DNA from: Plantago elongata
Taxonomy: Eukaryota > Streptophyta > Magnoliopsida > Lamiales > Plantaginaceae
NCBI GenBank assembly: GCA_036897095.1
Contig: JAYMSP010002038.1
Location: forward strand, 1 to 26,746
Length of the DNA: 26,746 nt
Direction of reading: 5' to 3'
Shown: piece after piece, positions 1 to 10,300 of the stretch
Position numbering within the stretch: the stretch's first letter is position 1
How the letters are laid out: each line of letters begins with the position of its first letter
Translations under genes and position numbers: made by a program
The notes under the pieces: generated by a model
Database searches by the model: none
Told to the model about the DNA's origin: nothing
Seen by the model: the letters and a program-made list of their open reading frames with translations, nothing else

Positions 1-240
1 GCTTAATATTTTTATTTTTTTAATTTAAATATTCATAAGGCGAAAGGGCGAATGTCTTACCTCCTTGGCGACGCTCTATCGCGATTCCGTCTTATGAATA
101 TTTAAATTAGAAAAATATAAATATTATTTAAAAAATTTAAATTTACTTTCTAAAATATTTTAAAATTTAAAATAATATTTATTAAGAATTACCAATTTTT
201 ACTTTAAAATTTAACGAAATAAAAATATTTCTATTAAAAG
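1..240. repeat. Fold-back element, copy A (left end outside window)
   Basis: An AT-rich inverted repeat surrounds a short GC-rich centre. The left arm (about 20-38) and right arm (about 93-112) pair through ATTTAAATATTCATAAG and its complement. Pairing continues into the GC-rich part, where AAGGCGAAAGGGCGA (about 38-53) is imperfectly mirrored at about 78-93. The right arm then runs to about 240 and matches, in inverse orientation, the left arm of the copy at 24481-24846. No coding potential. It is a non-autonomous, MITE-like element of a family I do not recognise. Confidence 0.6.
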
Positions 241-661
241 TCGTATGTTGTCAAGTAGGGTGAAAACCTAAGTCACTGTGAAGAAACCCAACAAACAAAC
301 TCCAAAATTTCATTTCTTATCTCAATTTCCACCATCTTCCACCATTACCACATCTAACCACCACTTCCAATCTCGGTCAACTTCTACTCCCCCCTTCATC
401 TGATTCAACAAATATTCAACTGGAGCAAAATTAGTGATAAGTTAACTGAAAGATAAGTAATTAGTAGTTGATGCGATAGCTGATCTGTTAAATATGAAAT
501 GTAATAATATAATATAACTTTTTTTATAATAATCTTCCTTCACAGGCTTATTAAATTAGCTAACTTATCAACTATTATATAAACATTCATGTAATAAGTT
601 TATTTCGAAAATAAACTCATTGAGCTGATAAGTTAACTCTGCACTTCTTCATGTATTTTAG
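241..661. other. Intergenic, no gene seen
   Basis: AT-rich spacer with a C-rich stretch of short CCACC-type words near 325-400. The palindrome-prone word GATAAGTTAACT occurs near 436 and 628, about 190 bp apart, and may mark the ends of another small inverted-repeat element. Nothing coding is supported. Confidence 0.4.
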
Positions 662-808
662 GGGCTGATTGGCCAGACATTTAAATGACCCGTTTGATTC
701 GATGAACAGTGATTTAGCCTAAAATGCACTTCAAATACCGCCATTTTAATTCCATTCCAAACACAATTTCGCCAAAATTCTCATTCAAATGCCATGCCAA
801 TCAGCCTC
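662..808. mobile_element. Small MITE-like element, about 147 bp
   Basis: The ends form imperfect terminal inverted repeats of about 26 bp: GGGCTGATTGGCCAGACATT at the left, and the reverse complement of the right end reads GAGGCTGATTGGCATGGCAT. The interior is non-coding. No clean target-site duplication was found, so the superfamily is open (Tourist- or hAT-like). Confidence 0.55.
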
Positions 809-1326
809 AAGGTGGATTCCCTCCTCTCTAGAACTTCAAATATGTTATTGACTTGTAATTTTAAGTAAAAAGAATTAATAAATGTTTAAATATAAACACA
901 AAAAGATGTGTACATAGTGTAGTAAATGCATAATTTATTACTCTTATTTTAACCCTCTGAATCAGGAATGGGTATAGATTCATAGAGAACTTTCATCTTG
1001 ATGGCTGCACTACGTTTGAGTTCAGAGATGACAAGAGTTGAAGAAAACAAGAACGGAAACGCAAAACTCATCAGGACATGTCTAGGAGACTAGGACAAGT
1101 AAACTAAGACCCTCCAGTTTCAATTTAAAACTGACTAGTGTAAGCTTTTACGCAGTACAATAACATGGATACGAATAAAACGCCTTGTATAGACAAAAGT
1201 CACAAAACAAACAGGCATCTCATGCAGAGAAGGATAAAGATACAATGTGTGTACATGGTAAAATTTCATGTCACACTACAGTTTCAGATTAAGGAGAAGT
1301 TGGAGCACAGACACTTGATAGAGTGG
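809..1326. other. Downstream flank of RECA3, including its likely 3' UTR
   Basis: This lies 3' of the RECA3 stop codon on the minus strand. A minus-strand AATAAA is present at 939-934, some 390 nt after the stop; a nearer, non-canonical signal is equally possible. No other gene is supported. Confidence 0.4.
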
Positions 1327-4300
1327 TCACAACAGCCGATTCTGAATCAAATGGCTTCTTAAGGTCGTTAAAACATCATCCAATGTCTCACGGTGTTCAG
1401 CAAGATATCTGTGAGCATCCTCTTTACAGTGGAAAATCATTCCTTTTATGACGTACCTGTTTCCTTCATTCTCAATGACACCATGTTCACAAGCCAATTC
1501 CAAGGTCTCTGCCACACGGCAGATTCCTTTTCCGAATAATATACTCAACTCGGCCTTTTCCATTGAAGGTGCTAGCTTATTTTTAACAACTTGCACGATA
1601 ATATCAAGACCAGTTGTCTGTTAGTGAACAAATAGTTAAGTTAAGGGAATTCTGCTAGAAGGATAAGTTCTAAATAATTCAAAATTTCCATTCGAATCCT
1701 GATGAATATGCATAAAAGAGATCAACGAAAAGTCGAGAATTCAGAAATATTGGAATGTTATCAAGACAAAAGCCTTTTTCATTATACAATAGTGAGATGG
1801 ATATGTTCTACCTTATCGCCTGTCTTCATCAGTGCCTTCCTGCTAATTCGCAGGCGTATCGCTGCATAGAACTTTAAGGCATTTCCACCAGAAGTTGCTT
1901 CTTCCGCCTTAACAAAAGTCGAACCTTCAACTTTTGATAATTTGTATCTAATCTGGAAATATAGAAAAAGGTTGAAAGTCAATACCAGCCGTCTACAAAA
2001 ACTGAAGTTTGTGATGCATGGCACTGACCTGGTTGATGAAAATAATAAGTGTGTCAGAATTGCACAGAGAAAAATGTATTTTACGCAGTGCTTGTTGCAT
2101 TAGTGCAGAATGTCGATCTATCTGGGGAACGCATGATGATGATTCAACATCACAGTGAGGAATAAGAGCCGCAACCTGCAAAACCAGAGCAAATCATGGA
2201 CAGGTTAAAAACAAAGGTTACCTACAGATAGAAGGATAACCGCATGAAGACTTGCACTCGGTCATACATTGCGTCAATCTGCATTCAGACATGAAACACA
2301 AAATGTGGGAGCAATGACAGAACGTATTTCATTCTAAACCTAAGAGTAACTTAGGGTGGAAATATGCATACACTGTCCACAACAATGACAGATACTGCCC
2401 CACTTTTTGTCAAAGTGTCGACCACACTCAGCAAATTTTCAGCAGAATCCGGCTGTGAAATAAGGAGATTGTCTATGTCAATTCCTATTGATTCTGCAAG
2501 CGAAGGATCCAATGCGTGCTCCGCATCAATAAAGGCACAGTAACCTGTCAGAAGTAAAGTTTGTATCAGGATGAATACTTCAGATAATACGATGACGTGT
2601 CATCCGCATATTGTGGTTGTTCTAGCAGAAGATGTTAGCAATATCTCAGGTGACATCATTATTTCCTGAGAAGATCAAGTTTCATAGCAATTAGAATGGA
2701 ATGTGAACATCATCAGGGTGATTAGGAGTTAAACTTTCATTTCTTTTCACCAGAACAATATAATGCACTAGGACTCTAGGTTATTCAAATAGGATTACTT
2801 CACCAATTATAGCTTGCTTTTAAGAACTTACTGGCCATTTGTTGTGGCATTAAAAAACTGAGTTACGGAAAAAAATATGGTGTACTAATGAGCACCTCCA
2901 AGCTCTTGAGCCTCTTTAATTACATGGAGAGCAAGGGTTGTCTTTCCGGATGACTCTTTCCCATAAATTTCGACAATCCTTCCCTGTTCAAAGCAATCAA
3001 GCTTTTATGAGAACCCACATATCATATCTGAAGCTAGATGTGAAAAAGCGGTGTATGATATGTACATGATTTGAAAGAATAAGGGATGCCCATGCACTCA
3101 AAAAAATCTGATCAGAAATAGGTATGTACATGATTTGAAAGAATAAGGGATGTCCATGCACTCAAAGAAATCTGATCAGAGAAAGGATTCTCAAATATTA
3201 TGGTGTAAAGGACTAGAAGAAACAAGCAAACCTACAGAAAATGAACTCCATCAGAAACAAACCTTTGGTAACCCACCAATACCCAGTGCTTGATCAAGCT
3301 TTAGCGAGCCAGTGGATATCACAGGGGCCCGTCTAGCACCAAAGAACCGCTGCAACGAAAGCATGTTTTCTTTGCCAAATTCCCCTTGAAGCTTAGACAA
3401 AGCTGAACGCAGTGCAGTATCTTTCTCCACCACTTTGGAATCGCCAGGAGCAAGGTCATCAGGTACAAAATCCAATGGTTCCGCTTAATTCCATATGTAG
3501 ACCACAAAGACAACAATTATATCAAATCACCATACATATAAAAGTAGGGTTTATGGCCATTTACCCGTTGTGTTTTCCATATTGAGCAGATTACTCGAGT
3601 GAAAAATACAAGGCAGATTGACCTCATTGGGTCTAATACTACCCCTCCATTGGAAATTTTATTGCACTTCATAATTGATATGTACTCTCTCAATCCCGGA
3701 TTGAACTTCCCAGATTACATTTTGGGACGTCATTTTGCAACTTCTTATCCCTTAAATAGAATATATCTCTCTAGGGAAGTTAAATCGGGGAGGGAGTAAT
3801 AAACTTGGCATCACAAAGTGTATCACTCATCTCCTAACAAACAGAAACCGTACCAGTCACAGGAGCCATCTAAATTAAAAGTTGTAGATTTTGGCTTATA
3901 TTCTGTCTTCCACTGCAAAATTTACTCCCTAGGTTACTAATGATGTTGTGAATGATGAACCACTTGATTCGTTCCGAAGCCAAATATCAGATGAGTGAAA
4001 TGCCCTTTCCAATACACGGGTCTTATTAGAACCAGAACCAGGTCCAAATTTCCAAATCAATTAATCCACCTTGGAATTTTCCTAGGGTAATTTGCTAATT
4101 TTGAAAACCAAAGGAATAAATGGCCAAGAATACATAAAAAAAGAGAAGCCAAATTGGCAACAATGGCAAACAGTAGAGCAGGAAAATCCCTAAAAATGTA
4201 AGCTTTACCATTGAAAGAAACTTGAGTGTGCTGGTTCCTTATCCAGCCCGAAGCATACTACAGAAATACAAACAAATATCAGGTGAGAAAAATCATAATG

Positions 4301-4444
4301 GTACAGTAATAGAAATGAAAACATGTACTGAGATTATAGGATACAGATAATGGTATTGACTAAACTTACCTTGGATTTTGAAGAGAGGGCCGAAGTTGAG
4401 GTGAATCGAAGCAATTTAAGGGATTTTGAACCAAATGACGCCAT
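1327..4444 (-). CDS. RECA3: RecA homologue, mitochondrial (RECA3-type), 8 exons, 394 aa
   Basis: Nuclear-encoded bacterial-type recombinase. The family binds ssDNA, hydrolyses ATP and drives strand exchange; plant RECA3 is known to act in mitochondrial DNA repair and in limiting recombination between repeats. Exons by descending coordinates: 4444-4370, 4257-4209, 3483-3263, 2983-2896, 2544-2372, 2175-2029, 1952-1812, 1617-1327. All introns are GT-AG and all phases join cleanly (1185 nt including stop). Residues 1-25 are rich in Ser, Arg, Lys and Leu without acids, as in a mitochondrial presequence. Visible motifs: [16 protein letters not shown] (about 100-115), Walker A GKESSGKT (123-130), catalytic Glu in DAEHA (E153), Walker B VIVVD (197-201), FINQIR then the L2 region and GGNALKFYA (about 248-282). 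The protein stops soon after the C-terminal RecA domain, with no acidic tail, which fits RECA3 rather than RECA1 or RECA2. The exon 3 acceptor (AATTAAG/CG) has a poor pyrimidine tract but is forced by an in-frame upstream stop and by phase. RECA2 is the main alternative. Confidence 0.93.
3059..3187. repeat. 64-bp tandem duplication in RECA3 intron 3
   Basis: Two adjacent copies (3059-3122 and 3123-3187) share TGTACATGATTTGAAAGAAT and the CATGCACTCAAA and TCTGATCAGA blocks. Only a few positions differ, so the duplication is fairly recent. It lies between exons 3 and 4, clear of both splice sites. Confidence 0.85.
3685..3796. mobile_element. Stowaway-like MITE in RECA3 intron 2, about 112 bp
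   Basis: Terminal inverted repeats are visible: left CTCTCTCAATCCCGGATTGA, right end reverse-complemented CTCCCTCCCCGATTTAACTT. Both sides are flanked by the dinucleotide TA, the Stowaway (Tc1/mariner-type) target duplication. The interior is non-coding. It lies in the 725-bp intron between exons 2 and 3 of RECA3. Confidence 0.7.
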
Positions 4445-6500
4445 GAATGACAAGGTACACCGAAAATTAGGGTTTTTGTTCTTTCAAACTCTTAGACCGA
4501 GTTCAGTGGAGGGCGACAGCTGAGTCTGATGAACTACTATGCCAATGTTTTCAGTGGGGTGAATTACAATTCTCCCCCTCGTAAATTTCGTAATAATAAT
4601 CGCATATCATTATCTCAATATGGACAACAATCGAAAGTCACGAGTTATTCGATACAAATTAAAATCGATCTCTAACAAAGCGTATTGTCTAAACTCTTAA
4701 TACGAACAGATCATCATTAGTTAACCTCGACAACGCTGAATTAGGTGGCATCATACGAAGACGAGATTGCAATTTCATTTGTGCTTATCCTCCCATATAG
4801 GCACTATAGATAATAATACAACTATTATATGCTATTAAGACCGGACTTGTAATGGCTCACCAATATATTACACCTATTGAAGTTCAAACGTCATGTTATG
4901 TTTTATCTTGTCTTTGCAGGACTTCGAGACCACACCATGGTTCCATCGTTATCTCCTGGAGGACATTTGATTTATCTTTAGCTTGTTCGTTGAATGGAAA
5001 CTGCATAGTATCTTTAAGGAAAGTAAAAAGGTTGTAAATATTTTAACTAAATACGGCAATAGTGGTACTGATATGACTAGGAAAAGGTACCACCCCACCC
5101 TGACAACTAATGTATCTCGTATTCACGATTTAATGATTTGAGATGTGTGGCTTTTGTCTACTGTTTATTCGAACATGTATCAATGAGCACCCTGTATAGT
5201 TAGTACTGGTGTGACTCATAAATTTATATGATTGGATTTATTAATATATATATTAATACTTTAAAAAGAAACTATAACAACGGACAAGTTGCAATAGATC
5301 ACAATTTAGACAAAACTTTATCGTAAGGTAAATTACTCCCTTACATCTAGATCACCAGGAAAAGTTATTTTTATCCTTACTATTTGAAAATCTCCCTACT
5401 TCATATCCCCCTTATTCCTCCATCTCACCTTCTTTGTTTCACCATCTTTCACCACCAAATTCCATCAAGGCACGTGCCCGGATTCTTCCTCTTCCTTTCT
5501 TGACACCTTTTGACCCATTTGCCATTTAAGCCCAACTTTAACAATTGGAATCCAATTTTAAATTAGTCCATTCATCATAACACTCTATTTCAAGTATTTC
5601 AATCAATTTATTAATTCTTATATCATTTATAATAAATAATATACTTATATATTTATCAATATCCCTTATTTAGTAGAGTACTCTCCACGTAATGTGACAC
5701 ATGGGAACTTATATATTAAGCACTAATCCAATTAGGTTCACGGTGAAACTCCTACACAATTTATCATACAAGATTAATATGTAAGTACGTTTGTGAGGAA
5801 GTACAAACCACCTGTAATGTAAGGATCTAATGATAGTAAGATTCTTTCATTCGCGAATACTCAAATAAATGTAGAACTTGGCATCATATATGTTACAATA
5901 ACTTATTATTTTCTTTTTCAATCTTGTTGATCCTCGATCATATTCACACACCGTTATGGATAGATCCTAATGTTTTGGTCGATGACTAACAATCAACCTA
6001 ACTATGAGATGTAAGTATTCTTTTCAAAGTATATTCGATGAATGAATTATATATTTGCTCAAGTACTACCCACATGTGCTTCGTGATGTGCCTAACGCAT
6101 GTCGTATCTACCTCATCAGGAGTGCAAACATTGATAATGGTCAAAGCACATCACTTCACACATGTAGTCAGTATCGATCTCAAGTCAAAAAACTAATAAA
6201 CCACCTTACACGTCGATACTTTCATAGACATATAAATAGAATTAACCAAATAATTTCTCGATGGGTCTACCAACACCCTCCAAGGTCCATCATGAACGAA
6301 CAAGTCATGCATAATCATTAGAGCTACTATATTTTTCAAGAATATGATGCAGATCACATGCCAATATTTAACGTATGTCATTGACATTCCAAATCTCAAT
6401 GACTCTCGATTGGGGCTATTTTAAGACTTTCGTTCGGTCGCCCAAGTTCTTACACACCGGTAATAACGTGTAGTCCATGTGAACATCTTATAGAACTAGT
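4445..6500. other. Intergenic region upstream of RECA3
   Basis: The first 100 bp or so should contain the RECA3 5' UTR and promoter, read leftwards; no TATA box can be placed with confidence. Beyond that it is AT-rich spacer with only short chance ORFs. The stretch around 6055-6320 has a more even composition than its flanks and could be old transposon sequence, but no domain is recognisable. Confidence 0.4.
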
Positions 6501-6750
6501 GAGGTTTTTCGAGCCGAGCCGAGTATTTTGATACTTGAGCTTAAGCTCGATTCAACCGAGTCGAGCCTCGTTAACAAAGTAAAAAACGAGCTTTATAAAA
6601 ATGTGTATAAAAAATTATAATTTATTAAAATAATTATTCGTAACGAGCTTTATCGAGCCGAGCTGCGCTCGACTCGATAACAAACGAGTATGAATTCGAG
6701 CTCGGGCTCTGCTCGAAACACCTTATCGAGCTGAACCGAGTCGAGCCCTC
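6501..6750. mobile_element. GAGC/GCTC-rich palindromic element, about 250 bp
   Basis: Both ends are built of repeated CGAG, GAGC and GCTC words around an AT-rich centre. The left end GAGGTTTTTCGAGCCGAGCC pairs imperfectly with the right end, whose reverse complement reads GAGGGCTCGACTCGG. Such GCTCGAGC-rich, non-coding inverted-repeat elements are common in plant genomes. No target duplication was found. Confidence 0.55.
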
Positions 6751-7348
6751 AGCAAAGCATAACAACACTATATATCGAATTATTTAACAACCAAATAATA
6801 AACACAACAGATGAAATGTCAAATAACAATATTATAAACAATAATGAATTGAATGTGATCAAAATACATATCATTCTTATAAATGGTTATTTCTAGGATA
6901 TACATATTTTCACGAATTTCACTACCCATGTCCGGTATCGATACCCTTGTCCGTAGTAACACTAACTATCTAGTATTCGGTATTGATACCTAGGTGACTC
7001 GGTCGTAACCAAAGTGAACTGCTCGTAGGGCAAAAATCTATTGTTGCCCTAAGATAAAATGTTGGCCCATAATATTGTAAAATATCCCAAAGAAAAAGGG
7101 CAATTGAACACAAATTTGCAACTTTATATGCAATTGTGGTCTATGAGTTTGAATTTGTTGTCTATAATAAGATTTAAGATGGTTACTCTCCATAAAGTAT
7201 TAGTGAAATATAACTAGTCAAGGACAAATTAAAGTGATTAGGTGAAAATAAAATTCAAGTTTTCTCTCTTCTTCTTCTTCTTCCCTCAAGTTTCCAATTT
7301 GCAGAAAAAGTGAAGTTTGTTTGAATTTGTCGCAACAATAACGGAGCC
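6751..7348. other. FAX1 upstream region
   Basis: Spacer followed by the FAX1 promoter and 5' UTR. A CTTCTTCTT pyrimidine tract at about 7262-7285 lies 65-90 bp before the start codon; CT-rich tracts of this kind are usual near plant transcription starts. The start site itself cannot be placed. Confidence 0.4.
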
Positions 7349-10300
7349 ATGTCGACTGCGCTTTCTCAGCTCTCTTGCTTCTCTTCCATTACTAATCACC
7401 GCCGATCACGCCTCAACTTCAGATCCACCACCAATTTTCGCCCTGGAAAGGTCCAATCCTTAATTCTCTTCCAATTGAAATTTCACTGATTACATATATC
7501 ATAGCATCTTAGTGGAATTACATATGTCATAAGTCTGATTGTTCAAAAATCTTAGAATACTTTGAATTCATAGATTAATACAGTTGTAATTTGTGGAAAT
7601 AAGATTACATTTCTTTCACTCATTTATGCTCAAGGAATTGCAGATTAAATAGGTTTAATGATTGTAAAATTGGTAATTGTTTGAGATTATAGTTAGATAC
7701 ATAATGATAGGTTACAGGGAGTAATTGAGAATGGGATTGATTCAGCTTGAGTTTTACTTTGTTGGTGATGATTTATTTATTTAGCTCAAGTTTTTTGTGT
7801 GATATTTGACAATTTTGATTTTATGGATTGTCACATTATATGTTACTACTTTATTAAGCTTTCGATTTCCTTGTTTTTGTTGCAATCGTAATTTGCGGAT
7901 TCTTATGCATTGTGTGCTAGTTGATTAGGGAAATAAGAATCTTACGTGGTGTAATATACTGTAGATCAATGGGGGAGATTTTACTTTTGCAATGTTGGAG
8001 TATTAAATTTCTTCAACATTTCAGCAGAATAACATGCTCAAGGAATTACACATTAAATATATTTGATTATTTTGAAATTGATAATTGTTTGAGATTATAG
8101 TTAGATACGGCGATGATAGGTTACAGGGAATAATTGCGATTGTTTTAGCTGGAGTTTTGATTTGTTGGTAATCATTTATTTAGCTCAAGTTTTTGTGTGC
8201 ATTTTTTCGCAATTGTGATTGTATGCATTATCACATTATATGTTAATCGATTAATAGAGAAATAAGCCTGTATACTATGGATAAAAGGGTAAGATCACAT
8301 TGTTGTATAAAGCAAGTTTTTTCATATGTATGAGGACATGGATCAAGGCACTTAGTTTACACCATTCGGTACGAGACGGGTACTTGAAAATGTAAAAAAA
8401 CATGTTACTGATACGTCAAGGAAACATTAAATTTTTCATGATTTTCAATTTTTATATATAATGTGTCAAAGTTATATAGGCTGTGATGAATTCTTGAACC
8501 AAGACCACATTTCCATATACAATAGTTAGGGTGCTTTATTCTGATTATAGTTCTTGTATATCCTTTTGGCTCTTTTTTCTTTGCTCTCCAACGCCAAAGA
8601 ACTAAGCAAACCTTGGAAATCTTGCTTCTAATGAGAAATAAATAATTGTTTAAAAGACAGGATATGTATTTCAAAGGATCCGAGGAAATACGTGTCCGAG
8701 ACATAAGGACTAAGGACACGGATACCTTCACCATAGATGTATCTGTGCTACGTAACAGATAATATTATGAAGGAATAAAATGCTCTACGATGCTGGTTAT
8801 GTGATTATGGCATCATGTTGATACTTTGGTGCTGTTTATACTATTTTCTAAACCAATCTTGCTAGTGTCATTGTTGTAGATAAGATTTCTTTATGGAAGC
8901 CATATAAATGTCAATTTTCGTCATCTCAGATTTTAAATGCAGCAAGCAGTGATGGACGTGGAATAGAAGTATCAGACTTGGAAAATAAGACCATTCCAAG
9001 CTACAAAGAGGATGCATCAACATTACATGACGGAAGCACCCTAAAATCACACCCAGTTGTAGAAAGTTCTGTTGTTTCTGGATTAACAGATCCAGACGAA
9101 CAGAAGCAAGTTGTCAGCCCACCGCAAAAGGCAGCAAAAATTCATGATTTTTGTTTTGGAATTCCATTTGGTGAGTATTTGTTTATATATTGTCTATATC
9201 TGCAAGAATTAAAGTTGGGTTCCTTTGTTTAGTTATCTCAGTGATCCAATTACATTTCTGGGCAGAATTAAGTGTCTAGTGATTGTGATGATACCAGAAT
9301 CTACAATGTTTTAGAATTTGATGCTTAAATAAAGTTAAGTATTCATTTTCTAAACTGTAGCAATGGCCTGATCCTCCCTCAAATACATCTTTGGATTTGC
9401 TTTACATTATAGAGTGAAGATAGTATAATTAAATGATACCATTAACAAAAATGTTTTAGAACTTAATGCTTTAATGGAGTAAAATATTCGTTTTCTAAAC
9501 TGTAGCAATGTCTTGATCCTCCCTGCAATGCATTTTTGGTTTTATTTGCTTTATGTTATAGAGTGAAACTTGCATAACTTAAAAAAGATCAATCGGAACT
9601 AATCTGCACGTATTTATTAGTTTGAATTGATTGTGAAAGGGAAAGGTACAATGTCTCAGTAATTGCAGGGCTCATCTCAATTTTGGAATTGCAAGTACCA
9701 TTGTCTAGTTAAACAATATTTACCTGCAAGATCCGAAACAAATGATTGCCTGTAGACTTCCAGAATATCAAACACCTTCACTGAACCTCTCTTACCATGT
9801 TTAGCTTTCGTCCAGTATGTAATAGACTAGAGGCTGATATACAGTAGTGATGCAAGTGATCGACCAAGTAACGAAAAGACGAAGGAAACCAAAAGCTCTG
9901 AGCAACTGCTCCACAAAAGACCCTGAATAGAGTCATAAGCGTTCTGGAAAATCCATTTTAATACATCGAGCAGACAACAAACCCTTCCTACCATAGCCTT
10001 GGGCCCTCGAATAATCTCCTGAGCTAAGATAGTGTTGTCATGTATGTATCGACAAGGCACAAAAGCAGCTTGTTCTTCCCTGGTCAAATGACTTATCACA
10101 GTACTCAATCTATTAGTAATAATCTTATAGATAATTTTATAGAGCACATTACAACAAGCTATAAGTCTATAATCTCTAATTAGTAGAGCCAGTCTGACTC
10201 TTAGGAATTAGAGTAACAATTAAACTTCGAAGCAGCTTAGTTCTAAACAAATCCTGGATAGCAACAGTAATATTAGGACCAACTATATGACAAGCACTTT

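Noticed and set aside
4852-5037. 61-codon plus-strand frame
   Set aside because: No homology signal, no supporting splice structure and a low-complexity end.
6055-6399. Overlapping frames on both strands (88 and 68 codons)
   Set aside because: No recognisable family; overlapping open frames on opposite strands are expected by chance in such text. Perhaps old transposon sequence.
8405-8734. 109-codon minus-strand frame in FAX1 intron 1
   Set aside because: No domain, biased toward AT-rich codons, and located within an intron of a well-supported gene on the other strand.
8941-8944. An alternative FAX1 exon 2 acceptor at AAATGCAG
   Set aside because: The acceptor at 8928-8929 keeps phase 0 and has the better pyrimidine context; the later one would shift phase.
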